From assembly GCA_025352225.1 (NCBI GenBank), contig JANXTT010000009.1, forward strand, positions 40,976-104,975: a DNA stretch of 64,000 bases. The letters run 5' to 3'. Below are positions 20,934 to 30,282 of this stretch, one piece after another. Under the pieces are notes generated by a model that worked only from the letters and a program-made list of their open reading frames with translations, made no database searches and was not told where the DNA came from. Within the stretch, counting starts at the first letter, position 1; every line of letters begins with the position of its first letter. Source of the stretch: Mucilaginibacter sp. Its GTDB lineage: Bacteria; Bacteroidota; Bacteroidia; Sphingobacteriales; Sphingobacteriaceae. A program made the translations under genes and the position numbers.

Positions 20934-20988
20934 TTGGTTATTAAGTTGTTGATCTTTCACTAAGCCAGATTAATTTCTTAATAACCAA
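20934..20988 (+). repeat. 12-bp perfect inverted repeat after dapD
   Basis: TTGGTTATTAAG (20934-20945) and its exact complement (20977-20988) are separated by 31 bases. No T run follows, so it is a weak terminator candidate; it could also be a binding site in front of the GT4 gene. Confidence 0.5.
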
Positions 20989-21016
20989 ATACTCAATAAT
21001 CAAATAACTATAACTA

Positions 21017-22144
21017 ATGCGTATAGGATACGAAGCCAAAAGAGCATTTCTGAACATGACCGGGCTTGGTAATTACTGTCGTGAGGTGATCAGAATGATG
21101 GCGGCAAACTATCCTCATAACCAATACTTTTTGTATACCCCAAAAGTAAAAGCAACTAGCAAACGCGATTTTTTAGCTCCCTATCCTGAGGTGAAAACCA
21201 TTACCCCTCCAAGTAAATTATTCACCTCGTTATGGAGGAGCAAAGGAGTGGTTAAAAATTTAAAGCGCGATAGTATAGACCTTTATCATGGCCTAAGCCA
21301 CGAACTACCTATAGGGATACAACAAACTGGCATTAAAACAGTAGTAACCATCCACGATTTGATCTTTATGCGCTTCCCACAGTACTTTGGTTTTATCAGT
21401 CGGAAAATTTACGCGGCAAAAATAAAATATGCCTGTAAACATGCTGATAAGATCATCGCGATAAGCGAGAAAACAAAGGAAGACCTGATTGAACTATTAA
21501 ATGTAGATGCTAACAAAATTGAAGTGATATACCAGAGTTGTGATGTAATTTTCAAAGCTGAACAATCGCAACAAAAAAAGGCTGAAGTTAAAACCAAATA
21601 TAATCTGCCCGAAAAATATCTATTGAATGTTGGCACTATAGAACCACGTAAAAATTTACTCTTATTAATTAAGGCCTTAGTCTATTTACCAAATGATACC
21701 CAACTGGTTGTTATTGGTAAGGAAACAAGTTACGCGAATAAAATTAACGAGTACATAATTAACCATAAACTCGACAACAAGGTATTATTTCTTAAAAATG
21801 TAGCATTTGATGATTTACCAGCTATTTATCAGTTGGCAGAACTTTTTGTTTACCCTTCAAAATACGAAGGATTTGGAATACCTGTACTAGAAGCATTGGT
21901 TTCGGGCACCCCTGTTATTGCCGCCAAAGGTTCATGCCTTGAAGAAGCGGGCGGACCAGATACCATATATATTGATCCAGATGACGAAACGGATTTAATA
22001 GAGAAAATAAAAGCAGTTTTAACAGATAAACCCCTGCAACAAAAAATGATTGAGCGTGGATTTATTTATGCCGCTAAATTTGAGGATTTAAAACTCGCTC
22101 CACAGCTAATGCATTTATACACAAACCTATTATACCATGCTTAA
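21017..22144 (+). CDS. Family 4 glycosyltransferase (GT-B)
   Basis: The 375-residue protein has the GT4 layout: an N-terminal Rossmann half with LYHGLSHELP and TVVTIHDLIFMRFP, and a C-terminal half starting LLNVGTIEPRKN (about 200) with YEGFGIPVLEALVSGTPVIA, which holds the nucleotide-binding E-x7-E pattern. It is of the mannosyltransferase-like type, but donor and acceptor are unknown. Its 3' end overlaps the tsaC-like start by 8 bases, so the two are probably cotranscribed. Confidence 0.87.
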   Translation: MRIGYEAKRAFLNMTGLGNYCREVIRMMAANYPHNQYFLYTPKVKATSKRDFLAPYPEVKTITPPSKLFTSLWRSKGVVKNLKRDSIDLYHGLSHELPIGIQQTGIKTVVTIHDLIFMRFPQYFGFISRKIYAAKIKYACKHADKIIAISEKTKEDLIELLNVDANKIEVIYQSCDVIFKAEQSQQKKAEVKTKYNLPEKYLLNVGTIEPRKNLLLLIKALVYLPNDTQLVVIGKETSYANKINEYIINHKLDNKVLFLKNVAFDDLPAIYQLAELFVYPSKYEGFGIPVLEALVSGTPVIAAKGSCLEEAGGPDTIYIDPDDETDLIEKIKAVLTDKPLQQKMIERGFIYAAKFEDLKLAPQLMHLYTNLLYHA

Positions 22145-22703
22145 AGACGAAGTAGCAAAAGCATTAAAAGTATTACAGGATGGTGGAATCATCCTGTTCC
22201 CTACCGATACCATTTGGGGCATAGGCTGCGACGCTGGGAATGCCGACGCGGTAAAAAAAATATACCAGCTAAAGCAACGCGACGAATCTAAAAGCATGAT
22301 CGTTTTATTAGATAACGATAATAAATTGCAAAGTTACGTCAATGAGGTTCCTGATATTGCTTATGATTTAATTGAGTACGCCGAACATCCGTTAACATTG
22401 GTTATGCCAGGTGCCAAAAATGTAGCGCCTAACCTAATCGCCGCCGATGGAAGTATTGGTATAAGGGTAACCAAACATTTGTTTAGCCAGCAATTAATTC
22501 AACGCTTACGCAGGCCCTTGGTATCCACATCGGCTAACATAAGTGGCCAGCCATCACCAAAAAACTTTAATGATGTTTCAACAGAAGTAATTGAAGGGGT
22601 AGATTATGTTGTTGACCTGGAGCAGTATGATTTATCTGAAAAAAGGCCATCCACTATAATGAGGCTTGATCCGAGTGGGCGATTTGAATTTATAAGAAAA
22701 TAA
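22137..22703 (+). CDS. tsaC: L-threonylcarbamoyladenylate synthase (TsaC/YrdC family)
   Basis: The 188-residue YrdC-domain protein contains GIILFPTDTIWGIGCDAG, KQRDESKSMIVLL, and the ISGQPSPKN segment after STSAN. It makes threonylcarbamoyl-AMP for the universal t6A37 tRNA modification. It is the short form without the Sua5 C-terminal domain. It overlaps the preceding GT4 gene by 8 bases and precedes two more tRNA genes (cca-like, miaA). YciO-type paralogues are hard to exclude by eye. Confidence 0.86.
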   Translation: MLKDEVAKALKVLQDGGIILFPTDTIWGIGCDAGNADAVKKIYQLKQRDESKSMIVLLDNDNKLQSYVNEVPDIAYDLIEYAEHPLTLVMPGAKNVAPNLIAADGSIGIRVTKHLFSQQLIQRLRRPLVSTSANISGQPSPKNFNDVSTEVIEGVDYVVDLEQYDLSEKRPSTIMRLDPSGRFEFIRK

Positions 22704-22791
22704 AAATACTTAATTTCGCCCTACCACCAAAGCTTTATTACTTAACTTTGGTTATGAAAAACCCCAGCAACATTTACTGGATATACATTGA

Positions 22792-24210
22792 ATGATACAG
22801 CATTTACAACATCCGATATTTAATATTATAACAGAGGCGGCTGGTAAAAGCAACGTGGAAGCATATGTTATAGGTGGCTTTGTACGAGATCTTTACTTAA
22901 ACAGGCCATCAAAAGATATTGATATTGTTGTAATTGGCAATGGTATCGAATTTGCGGAGCAAGTTGCTAAACAATTAAAGGTACAGGTTTCAGTGTTCAA
23001 AAATTTTGGTACGGCAATGCTAAAATATCATGATCTGGAAGTTGAATTTGTAGGGGCACGCAAAGAATCATACCGAATTGATTCGCGCAAACCAATTGTT
23101 GAAAATGGCTCGTTAGAGGATGACCAAAAACGTCGCGACTTTACAATAAATGCTTTAGCTATTGCATTGCACCCCAAACAATTTGGAGCCTTAATTGACC
23201 CTTTTAATGGGATTAAAGATCTGGAAAACAGATTGATTAAAACGCCTCTGAACCCGGTTGAAACTTTTTCTGATGATCCGTTAAGAATTATGCGAGCTAT
23301 ACGGTTCGCATCGCAACTTGATTTTAATATTGACGAAACAGCCCTGGCCGCGATAAAAACCAATACGGAGAGAATAAGCATTGTATCGCAGGAACGGATC
23401 ACTGATGAGCTTAATAAGATCATCCTTTCCCCTACCCCTTCAATTGGCTTCAAACATTTGTTTGATACCGGTTTATTACATGTTATGTTCCCACAGATGG
23501 TAGCGTTACACGGGGTGGAGTACATTAAAGGAAAAGGGCATAAAGATAATTTTTACCATACACTACAAGTTTTAGATAATATTGCCCAAACTACAAACGA
23601 TTTATGGTTGCGCTGGGCCGCTATATTGCATGATATTGCTAAACCTGCCACTAAACGGTTTGAAGAGGGGCATGGGTGGACATTCCATGGCCACGAAGAC
23701 AAGGGCGCACGTATGGTTCCTAAAATATTTGCCCAACTCAAGTTGCCCCTCAACGAAAAAATGAAACTGGTTCAGAAACTGGTTCAATTGCATTTAAGGC
23801 CTATTGTACTGGCGCAGGATATTGTTACGGACTCGGCAGTTAGGCGCTTACTGTTTGATGCCGGTGATGACATTGAAAGCCTAATGTTGTTATGTAAAGC
23901 AGACATTACTACCAAAAACGAGTACAAAGTAAAAAAATATCGTAACAATTTTGAACTCGTACAACAAAAATTAAAAGAAGTTGAAGAGCGCGACAAAGTA
24001 CGTAATTGGCAACCCCCCGTAACCGGATTAGATATAATGGAGCTTTTTGGCATTAGAGAGGGGCGTGAAGTAGGCATAATTAAACAACAGATACGTGAGG
24101 CCATTTTGGAAGGCGACATTCCGAACTCGCGGGATGCGGCCATGAGTTATACTATTCAAAAAGGATTAGAAATTGGCTTAAAAGTTGTGGCAAACAGAAA
24201 ATCAGATTAA
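22792..24210 (+). CDS. cca: CCA tRNA nucleotidyltransferase / poly(A) polymerase family with HD domain
   Basis: The 472-residue protein has the class II nucleotidyltransferase head: VIGGFVRDLYLNRPSKDIDI (about 27-46) with the catalytic aspartates, then RRDFTINALAI and the arm DPLRIMRAIRFASQL. A C-terminal HD phosphohydrolase domain follows: WAAILHDIAKP (about 276) and HGHEDKGARM. It adds or repairs the tRNA 3' CCA end; the HD part may trim 2',3'-cyclic ends. Confidence 0.92.
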   Translation: MIQHLQHPIFNIITEAAGKSNVEAYVIGGFVRDLYLNRPSKDIDIVVIGNGIEFAEQVAKQLKVQVSVFKNFGTAMLKYHDLEVEFVGARKESYRIDSRKPIVENGSLEDDQKRRDFTINALAIALHPKQFGALIDPFNGIKDLENRLIKTPLNPVETFSDDPLRIMRAIRFASQLDFNIDETALAAIKTNTERISIVSQERITDELNKIILSPTPSIGFKHLFDTGLLHVMFPQMVALHGVEYIKGKGHKDNFYHTLQVLDNIAQTTNDLWLRWAAILHDIAKPATKRFEEGHGWTFHGHEDKGARMVPKIFAQLKLPLNEKMKLVQKLVQLHLRPIVLAQDIVTDSAVRRLLFDAGDDIESLMLLCKADITTKNEYKVKKYRNNFELVQQKLKEVEERDKVRNWQPPVTGLDIMELFGIREGREVGIIKQQIREAILEGDIPNSRDAAMSYTIQKGLEIGLKVVANRKSD

Positions 24211-24247
24211 AATATTATTTTTGACATAAAAATATACTAACATTATA

Positions 24248-24895
24248 ATGGCAGTTTACAGGTTTAGAATTTCTTTTGAAGACTATGATGATGTAATGAG
24301 AGAGGTTGATATAAAATCAACGCATACCTTTGAGGATTTGCATAACGCAATACATTTTTCAACTGGTTACAAACCCGATTATCCATCCTCATTTTATATC
24401 AGTAATGACCAATGGATAAAAGGGCAGGAAATTACGTATTTACCCAATCAAAAACGGATTGATAGGGGTTTGCCATTAATGGACAACTCCAAATTAAGTA
24501 GCTTTATTGATGATCCGCATCAAAAATTTTATTATACTTTTAACTTTGACAGGCCATTTGATTTCCACGTTGAACTGATTAAAATATTAAACGAAACGCC
24601 CGGGGTTGTATATCCTTTTGTTGCAAAAAGTATTGGAGAAGCTCCAAAACAATTCGGTAACGTATTTAATCCGGCCGAAACTTCAACGGCTGTACCCGAT
24701 GATGATTTCGATTTTCTGAACCAATTAGAATTGGTGGCCGAAGATGCCGCAGATTTTGAAGAAGTTGCAGATCCTGATGAAGAATTGCATGTTAAAACTA
24801 ATGATGCTGAAGAAGATGAAGAAGACGAGTTTGGAAATGAGTTTTCTGATAATGATAGTTTTGACGATGCCCCCAACGATAAAGATGATTACTAA
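24248..24895 (+). CDS. pRiA4b ORF-3 / IS1096 TnpR-like domain protein
   Basis: The 215-residue protein has an N-terminal region MAVYRFRISFEDYDDVMREV followed by THTFEDLHNAIHFSTGY, the pattern of the pRiA4b ORF-3 fold, named after plasmid and IS1096 passenger genes. The last 70 residues are strongly acidic (DEEDEFGNEFSDNDSFDD), and several aspartate/glutamate runs make the tail probably disordered. No transposase is near, and it lies between two tRNA-processing genes 37 and 46 bases away, so it seems to be a resident gene and not a mobile remnant. Function unknown. Confidence 0.75.
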   Translation: MAVYRFRISFEDYDDVMREVDIKSTHTFEDLHNAIHFSTGYKPDYPSSFYISNDQWIKGQEITYLPNQKRIDRGLPLMDNSKLSSFIDDPHQKFYYTFNFDRPFDFHVELIKILNETPGVVYPFVAKSIGEAPKQFGNVFNPAETSTAVPDDDFDFLNQLELVAEDAADFEEVADPDEELHVKTNDAEEDEEDEFGNEFSDNDSFDDAPNDKDDY

Positions 24896-24941
24896 AATGT
24901 TTGTTGCATATAAGCCATTATAAAATAAACTAAAGGCTTAT

Positions 24942-25841
24942 ATGCAACAATCAAAAACACTCATTGTAATTATTGGCCCAACAGCGGTTGGCAAAACCGC
25001 TTTAGCAATACAGTTGGCACACCATTATAAAACGGAAATTATTTCTGCAGATTCTCGTCAGTTTTATCGCGAAATGTCAATAGGCACTGCTAAACCTACA
25101 TCCGATGAACTAGCTTTGGCTAAGCATCACTTTGTTAATTCGCATTTAATAACCGATAATTTTAACGTAGGTGATTTTGAGAAAGAAGGATTAAAGGCAT
25201 TAGAAGAAATTTTCATCAACCATAATATAGCGATATTAGTGGGAGGTTCTGGATTATATGTTAAGGCTATTTGTGAAGGTTTTGATGAACTGCCGCCGGT
25301 AGATCAAGAAATAAGAAATAAACTAAATACGCTTTATAATAATAAGGGAATTACCTGGTTACAGGAACAATTAAAAACCGCCGACCCTGCTTACTTTGCA
25401 CAGGTGGATATTAATAACCCTCAACGTATAATAAGAGCTCTTGAGGTAATGGAAAGCACGGGCAATAAATTTTCGTCGTACCATACCGCCGAAACTAAAA
25501 ACCGCTCATTTAATATCATTAAAATAGGCTTAAATTTACCTAGAGCATTGTTATATGAACGTATTAATATAAGGGTGGATGATATGATAAAACAAGGCTT
25601 ACTGGACGAAGTGACCGCTCTTTTACCATACCGGCTTTTAAATGCCTTGAATACGGTTGGTTATAAAGAGCTTTTTGATTATCTGGACAATAAAACTGAT
25701 TTAAATACCGCCATAGCATTGATTAAGCAAAACACCCGGAGATTTGCAAAAAGGCAATTAACCTGGTTTAATAAAGATAGTTCTATAGCTTGGTTCGATC
25801 CGTCTCAAATAAATGATATCATCCGGCAAATTGCTATTTAA
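24942..25841 (+). CDS. miaA: tRNA dimethylallyltransferase
   Basis: The 299-residue protein starts with the P-loop GPTAVGKTALA (about 12-22), followed by EIISADSRQFYREMSIGTAKP, LVGGSGLYVKA and NTRRFAKRQLTWF, the diagnostic MiaA series. It adds the dimethylallyl group to A37 of tRNAs that read UNN codons. It sits close upstream of the rfaE2-like gene (22 bases). Confidence 0.96.
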   Translation: MQQSKTLIVIIGPTAVGKTALAIQLAHHYKTEIISADSRQFYREMSIGTAKPTSDELALAKHHFVNSHLITDNFNVGDFEKEGLKALEEIFINHNIAILVGGSGLYVKAICEGFDELPPVDQEIRNKLNTLYNNKGITWLQEQLKTADPAYFAQVDINNPQRIIRALEVMESTGNKFSSYHTAETKNRSFNIIKIGLNLPRALLYERINIRVDDMIKQGLLDEVTALLPYRLLNALNTVGYKELFDYLDNKTDLNTAIALIKQNTRRFAKRQLTWFNKDSSIAWFDPSQINDIIRQIAI

Positions 25842-25863
25842 CATCATCAAATGTCACTAATAT

Positions 25864-26358
25864 ATGATTGCAGAAGAAATCCTAAAAAGTAAGTTATTTA
25901 CATTAGATACGCTTAAAACCAAGGTTGAACAATGGAAATTAAATGGTGAAAAAATAGTGTTTACTAACGGCTGTTTTGATCTTTTGCATGTAGGGCATAT
26001 TTCATATCTCGCGGCGGCATCGGCCCTGGGTTCTAAATTGGTTATTGGCTTAAACTCTGATGCTTCAACAAAACGCCTCAAAGGGCCAACAAGGCCAGTT
26101 AATGACGCGCATAGCAGAACCATTATGCTTTCGGCATTTTTTTTTATCGATGCCGTTGTTTTGTTTGAAGAGGATACTCCTTTGATAACTATACAAACTT
26201 TGCTACCCAACATTTTGGTTAAAGGCGGCGATTACAACATTTCGCAAATTGTAGGCGCGAAGGCCGTTGTTGATAACGGCGGAGAAGTAAAAGTTATTGA
26301 TTTTGTAAATGGTTACTCGTCAACCAACATTATCGAGAAAATAAAAAAAGGAGAATAG
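25864..26358 (+). CDS. rfaE2: D-glycero-beta-D-manno-heptose 1-phosphate adenylyltransferase (RfaE2-type)
   Basis: The 164-residue protein is a stand-alone nucleotidyltransferase of the cytidylyltransferase fold with FTNGCFDLLHVGHISYL (His42, Gly44 and His45 form HxGH) and the C-terminal NGYSSTNIIEKI motif. In ADP-heptose synthesis it makes ADP-D-glycero-D-manno-heptose, used for the LPS inner core. The kinase partner is not in the window. It converges on rfbD with a 15-base gap, which marks the edge of the polysaccharide locus. Confidence 0.9.
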   Translation: MIAEEILKSKLFTLDTLKTKVEQWKLNGEKIVFTNGCFDLLHVGHISYLAAASALGSKLVIGLNSDASTKRLKGPTRPVNDAHSRTIMLSAFFFIDAVVLFEEDTPLITIQTLLPNILVKGGDYNISQIVGAKAVVDNGGEVKVIDFVNGYSSTNIIEKIKKGE

Positions 26359-26373
26359 TTTTCCCCCTTTTCA

Positions 26374-27228
26374 CTATTGCAGTTTCTTAATACATCTTTC
26401 CAAACTTTCTCGCCAATAGGGTATTTCTATTTCGAAAGTACTTTTAATCTTCGATTTATCCATCACAGAAAATGCCGGGCGAACCGCCCTGGTTACATAC
26501 TCCGAAGTTCTAACCGGAAATACCTTAACATCTATATTTGCTATGTCAAAAATCCCTTTTGCAAAATCATACCACGATGTTACGCCCTCATTGCTGTAAT
26601 GGTAAATACCATACATCTCGTTATCGTTTTCAATAATATGAAATATGCATTCAGCCAAATCAATAGCGTAGGTAGGTGTCCCAACCTGGTCAGAAATTAT
26701 TTTCATCTCATCCCTTTCTCTTCCAAGCCGCATCATAGTTTTAACAAAGTTGTTCCCGTATTCCGAATATAGCCAGCTTGTTCTTAAAATATAGAAACGA
26801 TTTGTATGCGATGCTATGGCTAGTTCACCCTCAAGCTTAGTAAGTCCGTAAACATTTATAGGCTCCGCTAAATCATCTTCTGATAAAGGTACGGGGGTAT
26901 TACCGGCAAAAATAAAATCGGTTGATACATGTATAAGCGTTACGTTATACTTTTTACAAAGAAGCGCCAAATTTTCGGCACCATCTTTATTGACTTTTCT
27001 AGCCAAATCAATATCATCTTCCGCTTTATCAACAGCCGTATAAGCCGCGCAATTAATGCAATAATGGGGATTATTGATCGAGAACAATTTATCCAATGCC
27101 TCTGAATCCAAAATGTTAGATTGATCCTCAGGAGGGAATATTACATTTTCTATTTTTTTCTCCGTAGAAATAAGTTTTAAACATTGACCTAATTGCCCGG
27201 AAGCCCCAAATACGATAACCTTACTCAT
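26374..27228 (-). CDS. rfbD: dTDP-4-dehydrorhamnose reductase
   Basis: The 284-residue SDR has VFGASGQLGQCL at the NAD(P) site, VSTDFIFAGNTPVP, and the catalytic YGLTK; the region TSWLYSEYGNNFVKTMMRLG is typical of RfbD/RmlD. It reduces dTDP-4-keto-L-rhamnose to dTDP-L-rhamnose. It is the last gene of the long minus-strand run. rfbA, rfbB and rfbC are not in this window and would have to lie elsewhere. Confidence 0.92.
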   Translation of the reverse strand: MSKVIVFGASGQLGQCLKLISTEKKIENVIFPPEDQSNILDSEALDKLFSINNPHYCINCAAYTAVDKAEDDIDLARKVNKDGAENLALLCKKYNVTLIHVSTDFIFAGNTPVPLSEDDLAEPINVYGLTKLEGELAIASHTNRFYILRTSWLYSEYGNNFVKTMMRLGRERDEMKIISDQVGTPTYAIDLAECIFHIIENDNEMYGIYHYSNEGVTSWYDFAKGIFDIANIDVKVFPVRTSEYVTRAVRPAFSVMDKSKIKSTFEIEIPYWRESLERCIKKLQ

Positions 27229-27254
27229 CTTTTATTTTATAATGATGTATATTT

Positions 27255-28496
27255 TTATTTGCTTATATCATGGATAAACTGATTCATCACATTATCTATA
27301 CTTAAATATTGCATAGCATATTGCCGCGAGTTATTCTGCTGCAATGTTATATCCATTTTCGGTATTGACTCAATTACCCTCGCAAGTTCAGCAAAATCAT
27401 CTGGTGGCACAATAAATCCCACGTTATGTTTGCTAACCAAATCATATAAAGAGGTCTCTTTAGAGGCCGTTACAATACAAACTTTACCAACTGCCAATAT
27501 AGTTGTTAGCTTTGATGGCATAACCAAATCACCAGCATTACCTTTTTGAATAACTAAATGTATATCAGCCATATTTAAAAACTCGTTAAAAATGGCTCTA
27601 TCCTGAAGGGGCAAAAAATCTATGTTCTTTAAGCCTTTGGCATCGGCAATATCATGTAGTTTATCTTTATATGGCCCGGTTCCGCAAATTATAAACTTAA
27701 TTTTTGCGTTACCTTTCAAAATTTCGGCGCAATTTATTATACTTTCTAAACCCTGTTTTTCGCCTATACTTCCAGAATATAAACATATTAATTGCTCGTT
27801 ATTATATCCCCACTTAGCCTTTAATGTCGATACATTATCTATTGGGAAAAAACATGATGTATCAACCCAATTAGGAAAAAACAAAACTTCTCTGGCAGCC
27901 TTAGCTGTTATTTTATTAATCATTCCCTCAGAAATACTGCTTACAAAATCACTCCCTTTTAAAATGGCCCGTTCAGCAGAATACAGCCAGACAAACATTT
28001 TTTCCTTTGTCAGGATTTTCAGCTCCTGGGCGGCTTCAATTTGAAGATCCTGAATATGATATATCATCTTACCACCTTTTATCTTTCTGTAAAACCAGGC
28101 CAGGTAACCTAAATGAAAAGGAGGTGCTACTGTTATGATATAGTCATGCTTTTTTTTAAATATTATAAGCTTTAATACAATCCATAACATAGAAGTCCAA
28201 AACGAAAAATCCTGAATCATGCGCTTTTTCCCTGTTGGTTTCTCAGGCACGTACGATGGGCATCGATATACAGTTAAAGACGAATTACTTTCAGGATATA
28301 CTTTTACTTCTTTTTTAAACCACCTGTTCCGATATGGAGCCTGCACCTTCCAATACGGATAGTAGGGATAAGTAGTTATTACCGTGCAATCATATCCGTT
28401 TTTCGCCAGCCATTCCATCATATCGCCACTATACTTACCAATACCGGTAGGTTCTGGAGAAAAATTATGGCCAATTAATAAAACTCTTTTCTTCAT
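27255..28496 (-). CDS. wcaI: WcaI-family colanic-acid-type glycosyltransferase
   Basis: The 413-residue GT4 protein begins RVLLIGHNFSPEPTGIGKYS and has YPYYPYWKVQAPYRNRW, characteristic of WcaI. The C-terminal half has CLYSGSIGEKQGLE and VMPSKLTTILAVGK in the donor-binding region. In the colanic acid system WcaI is thought to add a fucosyl or glucosyl residue to the lipid-linked repeat. It is paired here with a wcaF-like acetyltransferase 28 bases upstream. Confidence 0.86.
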   Translation of the reverse strand: MKKRVLLIGHNFSPEPTGIGKYSGDMMEWLAKNGYDCTVITTYPYYPYWKVQAPYRNRWFKKEVKVYPESNSSLTVYRCPSYVPEKPTGKKRMIQDFSFWTSMLWIVLKLIIFKKKHDYIITVAPPFHLGYLAWFYRKIKGGKMIYHIQDLQIEAAQELKILTKEKMFVWLYSAERAILKGSDFVSSISEGMINKITAKAAREVLFFPNWVDTSCFFPIDNVSTLKAKWGYNNEQLICLYSGSIGEKQGLESIINCAEILKGNAKIKFIICGTGPYKDKLHDIADAKGLKNIDFLPLQDRAIFNEFLNMADIHLVIQKGNAGDLVMPSKLTTILAVGKVCIVTASKETSLYDLVSKHNVGFIVPPDDFAELARVIESIPKMDITLQQNNSRQYAMQYLSIDNVMNQFIHDISK

Positions 28497-28524
28497 TTAA
28501 ATAGCAATACGCATTTACAAATCC

Positions 28525-29085
28525 TTATTCACCGGCATTTTTGAAGTTACGATCTCTCACGAAAACGGCCGGATTGCCTGAATATATTTTAAACGCTTCT
28601 AATTCTTTTGTTGCAACAGAATTAACTGTTAATATAGCATGTGATTTACACGTTACTCCCGGGCAAACTACGCCTTGAGCCCCTATCCACACACCTTCTT
28701 CCAATTCAATTTTACCCAATCGGTATGGAAAAGATTCTACAGCATAGTCATGATTGCCAGTCAATAATAACACCCCTTGCGAGAGGCAAACATTACTTCC
28801 CAAAGCCACATCTTCAAGGTTATCTATCCACACCGACTCTCCTATCCAGCAATTATCACCTATTGTTAATCTCCAGGGGTTTTTAATCCTTATTTTTGTT
28901 TTAAAAACAACTCCCGATCCTATTTTGGCACCAAACATACGCAAAACAACAGTTTTAAAGGAATATGGCCATGGGAAAGCACTATTAAGAAAATAATAAT
29001 TAAAAAAATACCAGAGCAATACTTTAAACTTTCCTGCTCCAACATTATACTCACCTATACTAAATTTTGATAAATCTGTTTTCAT
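28525..29085 (-). CDS. wcaF: WcaF-family acetyltransferase (left-handed beta-helix)
   Basis: The 186-residue protein contains hexapeptide repeats: GDNCWIGESVWIDNLEDVAL, GSNVCLSQGVLLLTGNHDY, then GVWIGAQGVVCPGVT. The N-terminal SIGEYNVGAGKFKVLLWYF is typical of the WcaF group. It probably O-acetylates a sugar of the repeat unit, using acetyl-CoA. His in the TGNHDY loop is the likely catalytic base. Confidence 0.85.
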   Translation of the reverse strand: MKTDLSKFSIGEYNVGAGKFKVLLWYFFNYYFLNSAFPWPYSFKTVVLRMFGAKIGSGVVFKTKIRIKNPWRLTIGDNCWIGESVWIDNLEDVALGSNVCLSQGVLLLTGNHDYAVESFPYRLGKIELEEGVWIGAQGVVCPGVTCKSHAILTVNSVATKELEAFKIYSGNPAVFVRDRNFKNAGE

Positions 29086-29142
29086 TAATCTTATTGGTTA
29101 AAAATAACACTAATCCAATCGTAAGCTTAAATAAATTATCAA

Positions 29143-30234
29143 CTAAATTTTCACTATTGCTTTTAATATTGATATAATTCTACCTGAAAATTTTTTTTCA
29201 GTAAAGTGCAATTCCGCGTATTCTGCATTATAGCTTGAAAATTTATTTACATTATAATTAAGGTCATTATTAATTATCTTTAAACAACTAGCTATCTGCA
29301 TGGGCGACCTGGCCTCTATCAAATACCCGTTTCGCTCATCTATGATATCGGGTATTCCGGCGTGTTTCGTACTGATAATTATATTACCGGTAGCCAGACC
29401 TTCTAATAATGAGATCGGCTGTCCTTCCATTTTATAATACGTTGGCAATATAAATACATTGGCGTCTGCCAGCTTTTGCATTTTCGTATCCCCGGTAATT
29501 GTGCGCACATATTCTACTTTATCGCCTAAATAGTCTAACTTTTTATTAATTTCACTTTCTATTCCCACCTCCATACTACCAGCTATTGTTGCAAAAAAAT
29601 CAATATTTAAGTCTTTTAATATAATCAGGGCATCCAAAAAATCCAATATTCCTTTCTCACGCATTAAATTGCTTAAGTAAATTAACCTAAGTTTATCTAC
29701 TTTCTTTTTATAGGGCCCTCTGGCATATAAAGTTGTGTCAACAAAATTTTCTACAATATGAATTTTATTATCTGGCAATAGCTGTTTAAAGTTTTTAACC
29801 AATGATTTTGATAACACAATACCTGCCGCGCACCTTGAAAGTAAAAAATGGAATATCCGTTTCTTGATGCCGATAAGTATTCTGTATTGTTCGCCCAAAT
29901 AATTTCCATGTACATGTATCACATAGGGCTTGCCAAACAAAATACATAACAGTATAAATGGAGCGTATTTTAGTATACCAAAAAAAGTTTGCCCCGGGGT
30001 TAGATAAACAACATCGCTTTTAAATACCTTATAACTATTGAAATAAACCGGTATAAATGACAATGATTTTTTAAGGGAAAACTTATTACCTTGTTTTGAA
30101 GATATAATCGATGTATTGGTGTTTATTGTGTCATGCTCAATATTTTCCGCAACAAAATTTTGCTGCAATATTTTATTTGCATACGAACAACCATCAATAG
30201 GCGGCGGGAAAGGCCCCACAATCAATACTTTCAT
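29143..30234 (-). CDS. Family 4 glycosyltransferase
   Basis: The 363-residue GT-B protein opens MKVLIVGPFPPPIDGCS and has VIHVHGNYLG in the acceptor half. In the donor half are LIYLSNLMREKGILDFLDAL and YKMEGQPISLLEGLATGNII with the E-x7-E nucleotide motif. Sugar and linkage cannot be read from the sequence. It lies 48 bases downstream of the next GT4 gene in the same run. Confidence 0.85.
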   Translation of the reverse strand: MKVLIVGPFPPPIDGCSYANKILQQNFVAENIEHDTINTNTSIISSKQGNKFSLKKSLSFIPVYFNSYKVFKSDVVYLTPGQTFFGILKYAPFILLCILFGKPYVIHVHGNYLGEQYRILIGIKKRIFHFLLSRCAAGIVLSKSLVKNFKQLLPDNKIHIVENFVDTTLYARGPYKKKVDKLRLIYLSNLMREKGILDFLDALIILKDLNIDFFATIAGSMEVGIESEINKKLDYLGDKVEYVRTITGDTKMQKLADANVFILPTYYKMEGQPISLLEGLATGNIIISTKHAGIPDIIDERNGYLIEARSPMQIASCLKIINNDLNYNVNKFSSYNAEYAELHFTEKKFSGRIISILKAIVKI

Positions 30235-30282
30235 TTAATATTTTTTATTGTATAATTAAACCACATTTTCATGAGATTTAAT

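Noticed and set aside
24248..24895. Insertion sequence remnant suggested by the TnpR-like family name
   Set aside because: No transposase, terminal inverted repeats or target duplications are visible around it.
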